From: JBKBIP01 sp046297495
GTDB lineage: Bacteria > Planctomycetota > Planctomycetia > Gemmatales > Gemmataceae
Assembly: GCA_046297495.1 (NCBI GenBank)
Contig: JBKBIP010000022.1
Location: 1 to 64,000 of the forward strand
Reading direction: 5' to 3'
DNA length: 64,000 nt
Under the pieces are notes generated by a model. It did not search any database. It was not told where the DNA came from and saw only the letters and a program-made list of their open reading frames with translations. Position 1 is the first letter of the stretch; each line of letters starts with the position of its first letter. Shown here in pieces: positions 55,901-62,708 of this stretch. The translations under genes were made by a program, and so were the position numbers.

Positions 55901-55994
55901 CGAACTGCCGTCGGCTCTGAGCCACGCCCGCGGCGGTCAAGCCGGTTTCCAGGTTGGTGGGCAATAGTCGCAAAACTTCTTGGAGTGGACGCAT
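52911..55994 (-). CDS. PMCA-type calcium-transporting P-type ATPase
   Basis: 1027 residues, a P-type ATPase of the plasma-membrane calcium group. The actuator has LMTGESEP, the phosphorylation site is CSDKTGTLTQNK (Asp near 418), and the hinge is TGDGTNDAPALKKADVG. The transmembrane motif VPEGLPMSV matches the calcium-ATPase PEGL. About ten membrane helices are expected, and the C-terminus is short. It exports Ca2+ from the cytoplasm. The N-terminal 50 residues match the cation-ATPase N-domain. It is preceded by no obvious partner genes. Confidence 0.92.
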   Translation of the reverse strand: MRPLQEVLRLLPTNLETGLTAAGVAQSRRQFGGNRLTPLPREPIWKKFLEKFDEPIIKILLAAALLSMIVDLFQASGTLGGISLGLVVVAAVGTYAVRKAHWLPSLLFGLAIVIFFLGLFTGHTLVEGLAVMIAVILATGVAFASEYKSDREFELLNAQKEALRVKVTRDNQFHTIPMDDVVVGDIVILEMGDEIPADGRLVKATDLYVDQSLMTGESEPTPKKVRPPDETSDGPEQPGCLYRGTQVVDGVAQMLVTEVGDETYLGQIARRLSAAEVEQEEEAAEENEQQRIKHKLTISKELTPLQLKLQHLAELISKVGYAAAVLIFLALLIRGLFVGEIFWPTSLSGVLDVFRHLLQYFVYMVIIIVVAVPEGLPMSVTVSLALAMRKMTRANSLVRQLVACETIGSATVICSDKTGTLTQNKMQVVRLSWEGQVFDRNTPDWVKPEPHLPWPRDGKPIDWLALNAAVNSTANLEEKTGKLFTVGNSTEGALLQWLHEGGIEYQKLRLQFEPLYQIHFSSERKRMTTVVKVNGRLIVLAKGAPEWIIQHSTHYQAADGTTQPWTPEMKEAVQEKLRDSAAQAMRTLAFGYAVLPVETPEDEDGLHARRDSIEADLVYIGFVAIRDPLRDDVHEAVQRCREAGIEVKMITGDNVETARAIGYDIGLIDRRDAPIDTDDASVMTSAKFNELSDAELKQRLPALRIIARAKPLDKFRLVKLLQELGEVVAVTGDGTNDAPALKKADVGLSMGIAGTEVAKEASKIVLLDDAFSTIVKAVHWGRSLYENIQRFIQFQLTINVSALTIAFLGPFFGIRPPFTVLQLLWINVIMDTFAAIALCSEPPREGLMRMPPKKKDENIITPLMARTIFSTALFFIVVMMALLALMEYGGWFRDLGSGVLVDPDKRATSLTLYQATIFFTVYVFFQVWNQINCRSLVPEVSGFHRIWHNPTFLAIAGTVAIGQIVIVTIGGEVFQVEPLSFTTWVVIIIATTSVLVFAAIARRVQMRLRGGRHEEQALVPLPARSTA

Positions 55995-56120
55995 AGGTGC
56001 TGTGACTAGAAAGGAGTGGGATTATTAAGCTATTCTCGATGAGTACGGCATCGGTTCGTGCTCGCTAGGACACGGCTTGGCGTTCCCCGTCTTGTAGCCA
56101 GGAAGTGGGGAAAAACGGCA

Positions 56121-56681
56121 TCATTCCTCCATGACTTCCTTCGCTTTCTTGTCGGCCAGCTCCGTGACCTTGTCCTCGTATTTCTTGGTTAGAGTTTGAA
56201 CTTCCTCCTTGCCCGCGTCCCGCTCATCCTCGGTCATTTCCTTGTTCTTCTCAGCGGTTTCGAAATGCTTGTTGGCATCGCGGCGGACGTTACGGATGGC
56301 GACCTTGGCTTCCTCGGCCAGCTTCTTGATGCGTGTGACCATCTTTTGTCGTTGTTCGCCGCTCATGGGGGGGACTTGCAAGCGGATCATCTTGCCGTCG
56401 TTGTTCGGCGCCATGCCCAAATCGCTAGAGCGGATCGCTTTCTCAATATCCTTCAAGCAACTGGGATCAAAAGGGCGGATCAGGATCGATTGCGGATCGG
56501 GGGTGTTGATATTGGCGAGCTGTTTCAACGGCGTCGGCGAACCGTAGTATTCCACGCGGATGCTGTCCACCAGCGCTGGTGTGGCTCGTCCTGTCCGCAA
56601 GCCACGCAGCTCATCGCGTAGCACGTTGACCGCTTTCTCCATCCGCTCCTCGGCATCCAGAAGTATTTCATCACTTGACAT
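56121..56681 (-). CDS. frr: ribosome recycling factor
   Basis: 186 residues, the full length of RRF. The two-domain shape is clear: the helical domain I (residues 1-30 and 105-186) and the beta domain between. LRGLRTGRATPALVDSIRVEYYGSPTPLKQLANI is split over the conserved centre, and SGEQRQKMVTRIKKLAEEAKVAIRNVRRD is the family hallmark. It splits post-termination ribosomes with EF-G. In many bacteria it follows pyrH, as it does here, but with a 283-bp gap that contains a palindrome. Confidence 0.97.
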   Translation of the reverse strand: MSSDEILLDAEERMEKAVNVLRDELRGLRTGRATPALVDSIRVEYYGSPTPLKQLANINTPDPQSILIRPFDPSCLKDIEKAIRSSDLGMAPNNDGKMIRLQVPPMSGEQRQKMVTRIKKLAEEAKVAIRNVRRDANKHFETAEKNKEMTEDERDAGKEEVQTLTKKYEDKVTELADKKAKEVMEE

Positions 56682-56725
56682 AAAATAGTCCTTGGTTCTT
56701 GGTGCTTAGTTCTTAGAGTCTACTC

Positions 56726-56824
56726 GGATATTTTTTCAGCGAGCGGCGGGGTTCACCCCCGCCGTGCGTCCTCATGGCGGGAATGAACTCCGCCGCTCGC
56801 CCCTTTCCTCGTGGAAAAATATCC
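56726..56824. repeat. large nested palindrome between pyrH and frr
   Basis: Inner arms 56739-56763 and 56776-56800 (GCGAGCGGCGGGG...) pair almost fully; outer arms GGATATTTTTTC and GGAAAAATATCC (56726-56737, 56813-56824) extend it to a 99-base structure. The surrounding bases reiterate TTCTTAGTGCTTGG-like units. Confidence 0.75.
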
Positions 56825-56964
56825 AAACTAACTCTTCGTTCTTAGTGCTTGGTTCTTGGCTGTAGGGCGTTTTCTCCTTGGTTCCAAACCGAGTTTGGGA
56901 ACACGGTAGAAAGTACCTATCAGGATAGCTAAAAACTAAGCACTAAGGAACTAAGAACTAAAAT

Positions 56965-57711
56965 CTACTCGCTTACGATGGTTCCAATGGCATGACCGGC
57001 GATGGCCCGTTCAATGTTGCCGTTGCGCTGGAAGTTGAAGACCAAGATCGGCAGCTTGGCCTCGCGGCACAGGCTGATGGCGGCCATGTCCATCACGCGC
57101 AAATTATCGCGGAGCACCTGGCTGTAAGTCAACTTTTCATAACGGACGGCATGGGGGTTGCGTTCGGGGTCGTCGCTATACACACCATCGACACGGGTGG
57201 CTTTGAGCAAAATGTCGGCCTCCAACTCGCGGCCGCGCAGGGCGGCGGCGGTGTCGGTGGTCACAAACGGGTTGCCGGTGCCGCCAGCCAAGATGACGAT
57301 GCGCCCCTTCTCCAAATGGCGCGCCGCCCGGCGGCGAATGTATGGCTCGGCCACGGTCTCCATGCGAATCGCCGTTTGCAGGCGCGTCTCGCATTCCAGC
57401 TTTTCCAGGGCGTCTTGCAGGGCCAGGCCATTGAGGATGGTCGCCAACATACCCATGTAGTGGGCCGTCGCTTCCTTGATCACCTCGCCGCCGGCGCTGA
57501 ATTGGGCGCCGCGCAGGATGTTGCCGCCGCCGACCACGATGGCTAACTGCACGCCGCGGCGCACGATGCGTTGGGCCTGCCGAGCGATGGATAACGTTTC
57601 GTCGATGCTGATCCCCCCCTTGCTGGCGTGGCCAAAGCCTTCGCCGCTGAGCTTGAGGACAACGCGTTTGTACTTTGGCTGCCAATTGTCACCCGCGTGA
57701 GTTTCGTCCAT
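56965..57711 (-). CDS. pyrH: UMP kinase
   Basis: About 248 residues of the bacterial amino-acid-kinase-like UMP kinase. It has RVVLKLSGEGFG near residue 15, GGGNILRG, TAHYMGMLATILNGLALQ and GTGNPFVTTDTAAALR, all conserved. It phosphorylates UMP to UDP. I preferred the ATG at 57711, right before the conserved region; an upstream start at 57783 would add 24 residues with no match. It is followed by frr. rpsB and tsf, often in the same operon, are not upstream, where the PARP gene diverges. Confidence 0.95.
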   Translation of the reverse strand: MDETHAGDNWQPKYKRVVLKLSGEGFGHASKGGISIDETLSIARQAQRIVRRGVQLAIVVGGGNILRGAQFSAGGEVIKEATAHYMGMLATILNGLALQDALEKLECETRLQTAIRMETVAEPYIRRRAARHLEKGRIVILAGGTGNPFVTTDTAAALRGRELEADILLKATRVDGVYSDDPERNPHAVRYEKLTYSQVLRDNLRVMDMAAISLCREAKLPILVFNFQRNGNIERAIAGHAIGTIVSE

Positions 57712-57996
57712 GCCTGATTTCCATTGTTGAGTATGGGGAAAGTCATTGTCGGGATTATAGTCATTCGCCGTCGCGCCGCCCACTGGGACCTTGCCTCTCG
57801 TGCAGGGGCCGCTGCTTGAAAGAATGTGGACAAATTCTTTCGAAAATTTCCGCCTGCGAACCTACAATAAATCATCATCATATGGTTGACTTATGTATAG
57901 TAACGAGAAAAAAGCCTACATCTTTTCTTCTCATTCATCGAGAAGAGGCAGCGTGGTGGCTCATCATTACATGGAAAAGATTGAGGAGTGCTCATC

Positions 57997-59301
57997 ATGG
58001 CCAACATCATCCGTGAAGCCAAGTACATCAAATCCGACGTCGTGGCCAACAACAACAAATTCTGGTACATCACCGAGTTCGATGACGCCAGCTGCGTAGT
58101 GCAGTTTGGCCGAGTCGGCGGCGATGGGGCCACCAAGACCCACAACTTCCCCAATCAACCCGAAGCCACCCACTTCTTCGACAAGAAGTGCCGGGAAAAA
58201 GAAGGGGACCGCAAAGGCTACCGCAAGTTGCAGGTGATCAACGGCGCCAATGGCGTGTCGGCTGAGTTCGTCGCCAAACAAAAATTGGAGAAGGTCACCG
58301 CCGAGCAAATCGCTGCCACCAGCGCCCAAACCCAGGCGTTGATTCGTTATCTCACCAAGGTCAACGTCCACAACATCCTCACCGCCACCACCATGAAGTA
58401 TGACATGGACAAGGGACTGTTCAGCACTCCTTGCGGCATCGTCACCCAAGACGGCATCGCCGCCGCCCGCGCGCTGCTCAAGGAGATCGGCGATTACGTG
58501 GCCGCCAAGAAGTTTCGTAATCCCGCCTACATGAAAATCCTGAATGACTATTTGATGCTCATACCGCAAAAGGTAGGCCGCAAGCTCGACGCCGCCACCT
58601 TGTATCCCCACCTGGACGCGGTGCGCCAGCAGAATGACATTCTCGACGCTCTGGACGCTTCCTTGCAAAGCGTCATGTCTCAGCCCCTCCAGGCGGACGA
58701 GCCGGAGCAAACCATCGAGCGGATCTTCGATGTCAAATTAGAGACCGTGGACAGCAAGAAGGAAATCGAACGCATCCGCGAGAAATACCGCAGTACGTTG
58801 CAGGCCCGTCATGCTTGCGCGCATCTCGATGTCAAAACCGTGTACGCCGTCGAGATCACCTCCATGCAAGCCGCTTGGGAAAAGCAGGGGAAAGAGATTG
58901 GCACCATCTGGGAATTGTGGCACGGCACGCGCGCTTCCAACTTGCTCTCCATCCTCAAGAGCGGTTTCGTCATTCCGCCCAGCAACGCCCCGCACTGCAC
59001 GGGCCGCATGTTCGGCAACGGCGTTTATTTCAGCGATCAGAGCACCAAATCACTCAACTACGCTTTCGGCTATTGGGGGGGTGGCCCGGTGGAAAACAAC
59101 TGTTTCATGTTTCTGGTCGATGTGGCGATGGGGAAATACTACGTTCCCGATGGCCCCTCTTCCAGTCTGCCGAAAAAGGGCTACGACTCCACCTACGCCC
59201 AAGCGGGCAAGAGCGGCGTCATCAACAATGAAATGATCGTGTACCAAACCTGTCAAATCAATCCTCGGCTGCTGATCGAGTTCGCGCCGAAAAATAGTTA
59301 G
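57997..59301 (+). CDS. poly(ADP-ribose) polymerase with WGR, helical and catalytic domains
   Basis: A 434-residue bacterial PARP with the domain order of eukaryotic PARP2/PARP3 and no zinc fingers or BRCT. Residues 1-85 form a WGR domain (FWYITEFDD, VVQFGRVGGDGATKTHNF). Residues about 95-225 form the alpha-helical regulatory domain. Residues about 245-434 are the ADP-ribosyl transferase domain. The H-Y-E triad is intact: His309 (LWHGTRASN), Tyr344 (FGNGVYFSD) and Glu412 (NNEMIVYQTCQINPRLLIEF), with Tyr355 in KSLNYAF. The protein should join ADP-ribose units from NAD+ to itself or other proteins, perhaps at DNA breaks. GAGGAG lies 8 bases before the ATG. Its physiological role in bacteria is unclear. 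Confidence 0.93.
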   Translation: MANIIREAKYIKSDVVANNNKFWYITEFDDASCVVQFGRVGGDGATKTHNFPNQPEATHFFDKKCREKEGDRKGYRKLQVINGANGVSAEFVAKQKLEKVTAEQIAATSAQTQALIRYLTKVNVHNILTATTMKYDMDKGLFSTPCGIVTQDGIAAARALLKEIGDYVAAKKFRNPAYMKILNDYLMLIPQKVGRKLDAATLYPHLDAVRQQNDILDALDASLQSVMSQPLQADEPEQTIERIFDVKLETVDSKKEIERIREKYRSTLQARHACAHLDVKTVYAVEITSMQAAWEKQGKEIGTIWELWHGTRASNLLSILKSGFVIPPSNAPHCTGRMFGNGVYFSDQSTKSLNYAFGYWGGGPVENNCFMFLVDVAMGKYYVPDGPSSSLPKKGYDSTYAQAGKSGVINNEMIVYQTCQINPRLLIEFAPKNS

Positions 59302-59502
59302 TGTCCTCACACATGCGATTATCCAGGAAGGAGAGGCGATAAAGAATTTTCAAATTTTCATTGACAGGCTAGACAAGAACCTTTACCCTTATAGACGTGG
59401 ATTTCTGTATCAGGGGGGTAGCTCGCCACTTACCACCAGTCTTGTCCCACCTTAACGACTGATCGCTGGTATGGGCGCGCGAGCATAATTAGGAGCCATC
59501 CT

Positions 59503-60807
59503 ATGTTCAATCTACTGAGTTCCCGCAAGTTCCGGGACTGCGACGGCGCTACCCGTCGAGACTTCCTCAAGGTCGGCGCTCTGGGTCTTTCTGGCCTGAT
59601 GCTGCCCGATCTGCTGCGTGCCCGCGCGGCGGCCGCATCCGCAGGGCAGGCCACCAAGAACACCTCGGTCGTCTGGCTGTGGTTGGGCGGCGGTCCTACC
59701 CATGTCGAAACCTTCGATCCCAAGATGTCGGCCCCGGCGGAATTCCGCAGCGTGGTCGGCGCGGTACAGACCAATGTTCCCGGTATCGAGATCGGCGGCG
59801 TCTTCCCGAAGATGGCCCAAGTAGCCGACAAGATGGCTTTCGTCCGCTCCTTTGCCCATCGCAACTCCGGGCATGGCGGCGGCACCCACTGGGTCATGAC
59901 CGGTTACAATTTCGTGGCCGCCGACAATGGCGGTCAACCGATCAAGCCGGGCTATGGCTCGATTCTGTCCCGTTTCCGCGGCCCCACTAATCCGAGCACC
60001 GGCCTGCCGACCTACGTCCGCTTGGGGGGCATCCTGGGCGACGGTCCCGCTTGGCTGGGGGCTTCCTACGCTCCGTTCGACATCGGCGGCAACGCCCGGC
60101 GCAACATGAACCTCCAAGTCAGCGCCGATCGGCTGTCGGATCGTCGGTCGCTGTTGAAGTCGTTCGACACCATTGACCGCACCATCGACCAAAGCGGTCT
60201 GATGGAAGGTTTGGATGACTTTGAATCCCAAGCGTTCGACTTGATCATGAGCCGCGCTCGGGAAGTGTTCGATGTCAGCCGCGAAGAACCGCGCGTCCGC
60301 GATTCCTACGGGCCGGGCTTGGGCCAACAGCTGTTGACCGCGCGCCGCCTGTGCGAGTCGGGCGTCGGCTTCGTCACCATCCAGTATGGCGGCTGGGACA
60401 TGCATGGCCAGATCGCCAACAGTTTGAGCCGGCGGGCGCCGGAATTGGATCACGCCGTCGCCGCGTTCCTCAAGGACGTGTCCGACCGCGGCTTGGAAGA
60501 TGACATCTTATTAGTCATCACTGGCGAATTTGGCCGGACGCCGCGCATCAACGGCAACGCGGGCCGCGATCACTGGGCGCCGCTTTCGACTTTGGCTCTG
60601 GCCGGTGGTGGCCTGAAGATGGGCCAAGTCGTCGGCGAATCCAGCTCCAAGGCCGAATATCCGAAGACGACCCCCATCGGTCCGCAAGACCTGATGGCCA
60701 CCGTCTTCCATGTCTTGGGCATGCCGCAAGACCTGCACTACAAGGATCCGAGCGGCCGCCCGGTGCCGATGCTTGACGGCGGCCGGCCGATTGCCGAGTT
60801 GATCTAA
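59503..60807 (+). CDS. DUF1501 family Tat-exported protein
   Basis: 434 residues. A Tat signal (RRDFLKVGALGLSGLMLPDLLRARA) is followed by the DUF1501 domain: WLWLGGGPTHVETFDPK, SFAHRNSGHGGGTHWVMTGYN and GEFGRTPRINGNAGRDHW. DUF1501 proteins belong to the alkaline-phosphatase-like superfamily and are abundant in planctomycetes, usually next to a DUF1549/DUF1553 cytochrome-like partner; no partner is visible here. Metal ligands seem conserved. The function is not established. AGGAG lies 7 bases before the ATG. A strong terminator follows. Confidence 0.9.
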   Translation: MFNLLSSRKFRDCDGATRRDFLKVGALGLSGLMLPDLLRARAAAASAGQATKNTSVVWLWLGGGPTHVETFDPKMSAPAEFRSVVGAVQTNVPGIEIGGVFPKMAQVADKMAFVRSFAHRNSGHGGGTHWVMTGYNFVAADNGGQPIKPGYGSILSRFRGPTNPSTGLPTYVRLGGILGDGPAWLGASYAPFDIGGNARRNMNLQVSADRLSDRRSLLKSFDTIDRTIDQSGLMEGLDDFESQAFDLIMSRAREVFDVSREEPRVRDSYGPGLGQQLLTARRLCESGVGFVTIQYGGWDMHGQIANSLSRRAPELDHAVAAFLKDVSDRGLEDDILLVITGEFGRTPRINGNAGRDHWAPLSTLALAGGGLKMGQVVGESSSKAEYPKTTPIGPQDLMATVFHVLGMPQDLHYKDPSGRPVPMLDGGRPIAELI

Positions 60808-60831
60808 GTTCGACTGGTTCGACGTAAAGTG

Positions 60832-60869
60832 AACGTCTGGGGAGTGTTCGCACTTCCCAGACGTTTTTA
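60832..60869 (+). terminator. rho-independent terminator of the DUF1501 gene
   Basis: AACGTCTGGGGAGTG (60832-60846), loop TTCG and CACTTCCCAGACGTT (60851-60865), then a T-run. A textbook structure and the clearest terminator in the window. Confidence 0.9.
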
Positions 60870-60936
60870 TTTGGTGAAACAAGTTGAGTTGCGCGGAGAG
60901 GTTGGCAGCGAGCGCGAACCGATAATCTGGGGCATT

Positions 60937-61923
60937 TCACCCCCCAATCGCGTGCATGGTGCGCAGGGGTTTGACGAAGCGAGCGGTGTTGATCTCGTGT
61001 CCTTCCCATTTGGCGTGGACGTTGGCGCGGATGGCGGCGGCGATGGCCGCATCGCTGGCTTGGTCGCGGATCAGGCTTTTCACGTCCACTTCCGCCAACG
61101 CGAACAGACAGTTGCGTAGCTTGCCGTCAGCCGTCAAGCGGATGCGGTTGCAGCTGCGGCAGAAGGGGCGGGACACCGAGGCGATAATCCCCACGCGGCC
61201 ACCGCCGTCGGTGTATTGAAATTCCATCGCTGGAGCGCGCGGGTCATAGTCGGCAACCGGCACCAGCGGCGCGATGGCCGAGGTGAGCTGCTCCATGATC
61301 TCATGCGCGAAATAGACCTTGTCCCGCTCCCAATGATCGGCGCCAATGGGCATGTACTCGATGAAGCGCATTTCCAAACTGTGTTCGCGGGCAAAACGTG
61401 CCAGCGGCACGACTTCATGCTCGGTGATGCCACGGATGCTGACGGCATTGACCTTCACCGGCTCGAAGCCGGCTCGCTTGGCGGCCAAGATGCCGTCAAT
61501 CACTTTGTCCAGCCCGTCGCGGCGGGTCAACTGGCGGAAGCGTTCCGGGTCGAGCGTGTCCAGGCTAATGTTGATGCGCCGCAAGCCGGCGTCATAAAGT
61601 GACTGAGCGTGATCAGCCAACAGAATGCCATTCGTGGTCAAGCCAATGTCCCGAATGCCGGGGATGGCCGCCAACATCTCGACCAAGCGTGGCAAGTCGC
61701 GGCGCATCAACGGCTCGCCGCCGGTCAAACGAATCTTGTCGATCCCCAGCGGCGCCGCCACCGTCACGAAGCGGACCATCTCCTCGAAGGTGAGCAGCTC
61801 GGCCCGCTCCATGAAGACGACATTCTCATCCATGCAATAGGCGCAGCGCAAGTTGCAACGATCCGTGACGCTGATGCGCAAGTTGTTGTGGATGCGGCCA
61901 AAGGTGTCGATCAGTTTCGTCAT
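60937..61923 (-). CDS. moaA: GTP 3',8-cyclase MoaA
   Basis: 328 residues, a radical SAM enzyme that makes the first intermediate of molybdenum cofactor from GTP. It has the radical SAM motif CNLRCAYCMD near residue 23 and the C-terminal cluster cysteines in FCRSCNRIRLTADGKLRNCLF near 260. The terminal GG is visible in MHAIGG. It follows moaE by 30 bases in a moaD-moaE-moaA order on the minus strand. The moaC partner is not in the window. Confidence 0.95.
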   Translation of the reverse strand: MTKLIDTFGRIHNNLRISVTDRCNLRCAYCMDENVVFMERAELLTFEEMVRFVTVAAPLGIDKIRLTGGEPLMRRDLPRLVEMLAAIPGIRDIGLTTNGILLADHAQSLYDAGLRRINISLDTLDPERFRQLTRRDGLDKVIDGILAAKRAGFEPVKVNAVSIRGITEHEVVPLARFAREHSLEMRFIEYMPIGADHWERDKVYFAHEIMEQLTSAIAPLVPVADYDPRAPAMEFQYTDGGGRVGIIASVSRPFCRSCNRIRLTADGKLRNCLFALAEVDVKSLIRDQASDAAIAAAIRANVHAKWEGHEINTARFVKPLRTMHAIGG

Positions 61924-61953
61924 TGGTCACGTGTCATCGGTCTTTTGTCTTTT

Positions 61954-62373
61954 TCATTTTTCATTACTTGGGTGTACCCATTCCGTCGAACCGTCGGCCC
62001 AGTTTTCTTTTTTCCAGATGGGGACCAATTCCTTCAAACGGTCGATGGCGTGGCGGCAGGCCTCGAACGCTTGGACACGGTGGGGACAGCTGACGGCCAC
62101 GGCGACGCTGATTTCCCCCACGTCGAGATGCCCCAAGCGGTGGACCAACGCGATGTCACCAACGGGCCAACGATCGCGCGTGTCGGCTTCGATCTCGGCC
62201 ATCTTTTTCTCGGCCATGACGGGGTAGGCTTCATAATCCAAGGCCACGGTGATTTTGCCATCCGTCAGATCGCGCACCGTGCCGAGGAAGGTCACGACCG
62301 CGCCACAATCGGGACGCCGTACCTTTTCCGTGATGGCCTGGTAATCGATGACCTGGGTGGTGAGTTCGACCAT
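61954..62373 (-). CDS. moaE: molybdopterin synthase large subunit MoaE
   Basis: 139 residues. GAVVTFLGTVRDLTDGK, HRLGHLDVGEISVAVAVSCPHR and VPIWKKENWADGS are conserved; the Lys residues in WKKE belong to the active site. It joins MoaD to convert cyclic pyranopterin monophosphate to molybdopterin. It lies 7 bases downstream of moaD. GGAGG is placed about 11 bases before the ATG. Confidence 0.95.
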   Translation of the reverse strand: MVELTTQVIDYQAITEKVRRPDCGAVVTFLGTVRDLTDGKITVALDYEAYPVMAEKKMAEIEADTRDRWPVGDIALVHRLGHLDVGEISVAVAVSCPHRVQAFEACRHAIDRLKELVPIWKKENWADGSTEWVHPSNEK

Positions 62374-62380
62374 ACGCTTC

Positions 62381-62653
62381 TCATCCTCCGCTCACCGGCG
62401 GGATCACGGCCAGCTCCGCCTCGATTGGCAATGTCAAGCTGTCGTTGGCATATTCGTCTCCAACCGCCAGCGCCGAGCGTTCCAGTAGGGCCGCCAATTC
62501 TGGATGCGCCTCCGCCAGCACGCGCCGCGCGTCGCCCACCGTGGCCCCTGCCGGTAGGCGCACGGCCACGACCTCAGCGCCGACCAAGTCGCGGGCACGA
62601 GCGAAGAGGCGGATGGAAACAATTCGCGTGCTGGGTGCTGATGGGAAAGTCAT
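62381..62653 (-). CDS. moaD: molybdopterin synthase small subunit MoaD
   Basis: 90 residues, a ubiquitin-like sulfur carrier. VSIRLFARARDLVGAEVVAV and the C-terminal PPVSGG are typical; the last Gly carries the thiocarboxylate. It starts the moaDEA set. The activating enzyme MoeB/MoeZ is not in the window. No strong ribosome site precedes the ATG. Confidence 0.92.
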   Translation of the reverse strand: MTFPSAPSTRIVSIRLFARARDLVGAEVVAVRLPAGATVGDARRVLAEAHPELAALLERSALAVGDEYANDSLTLPIEAELAVIPPVSGG

Positions 62654-62708
62654 GGGAGGATACTGTGTAATGTGAAATTCGGCTTGGAGTTTTCACCGGC
62701 GCGATCCC

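Noticed and set aside
57885..57915. TTGACT and TATAGT before the PARP gene as promoter
   Set aside because: The two hexamers are only 4 bases apart and cannot form one promoter.
59362..59400. TTGACA and TATAGA upstream of the DUF1501 gene as promoter
   Set aside because: The spacing of about 23 bases is too long for a standard sigma-70 promoter.
61609..62670. 353-residue plus-strand frame opposite moaA/moaE/moaD
   Set aside because: Antisense to three conserved genes, no domain seen.
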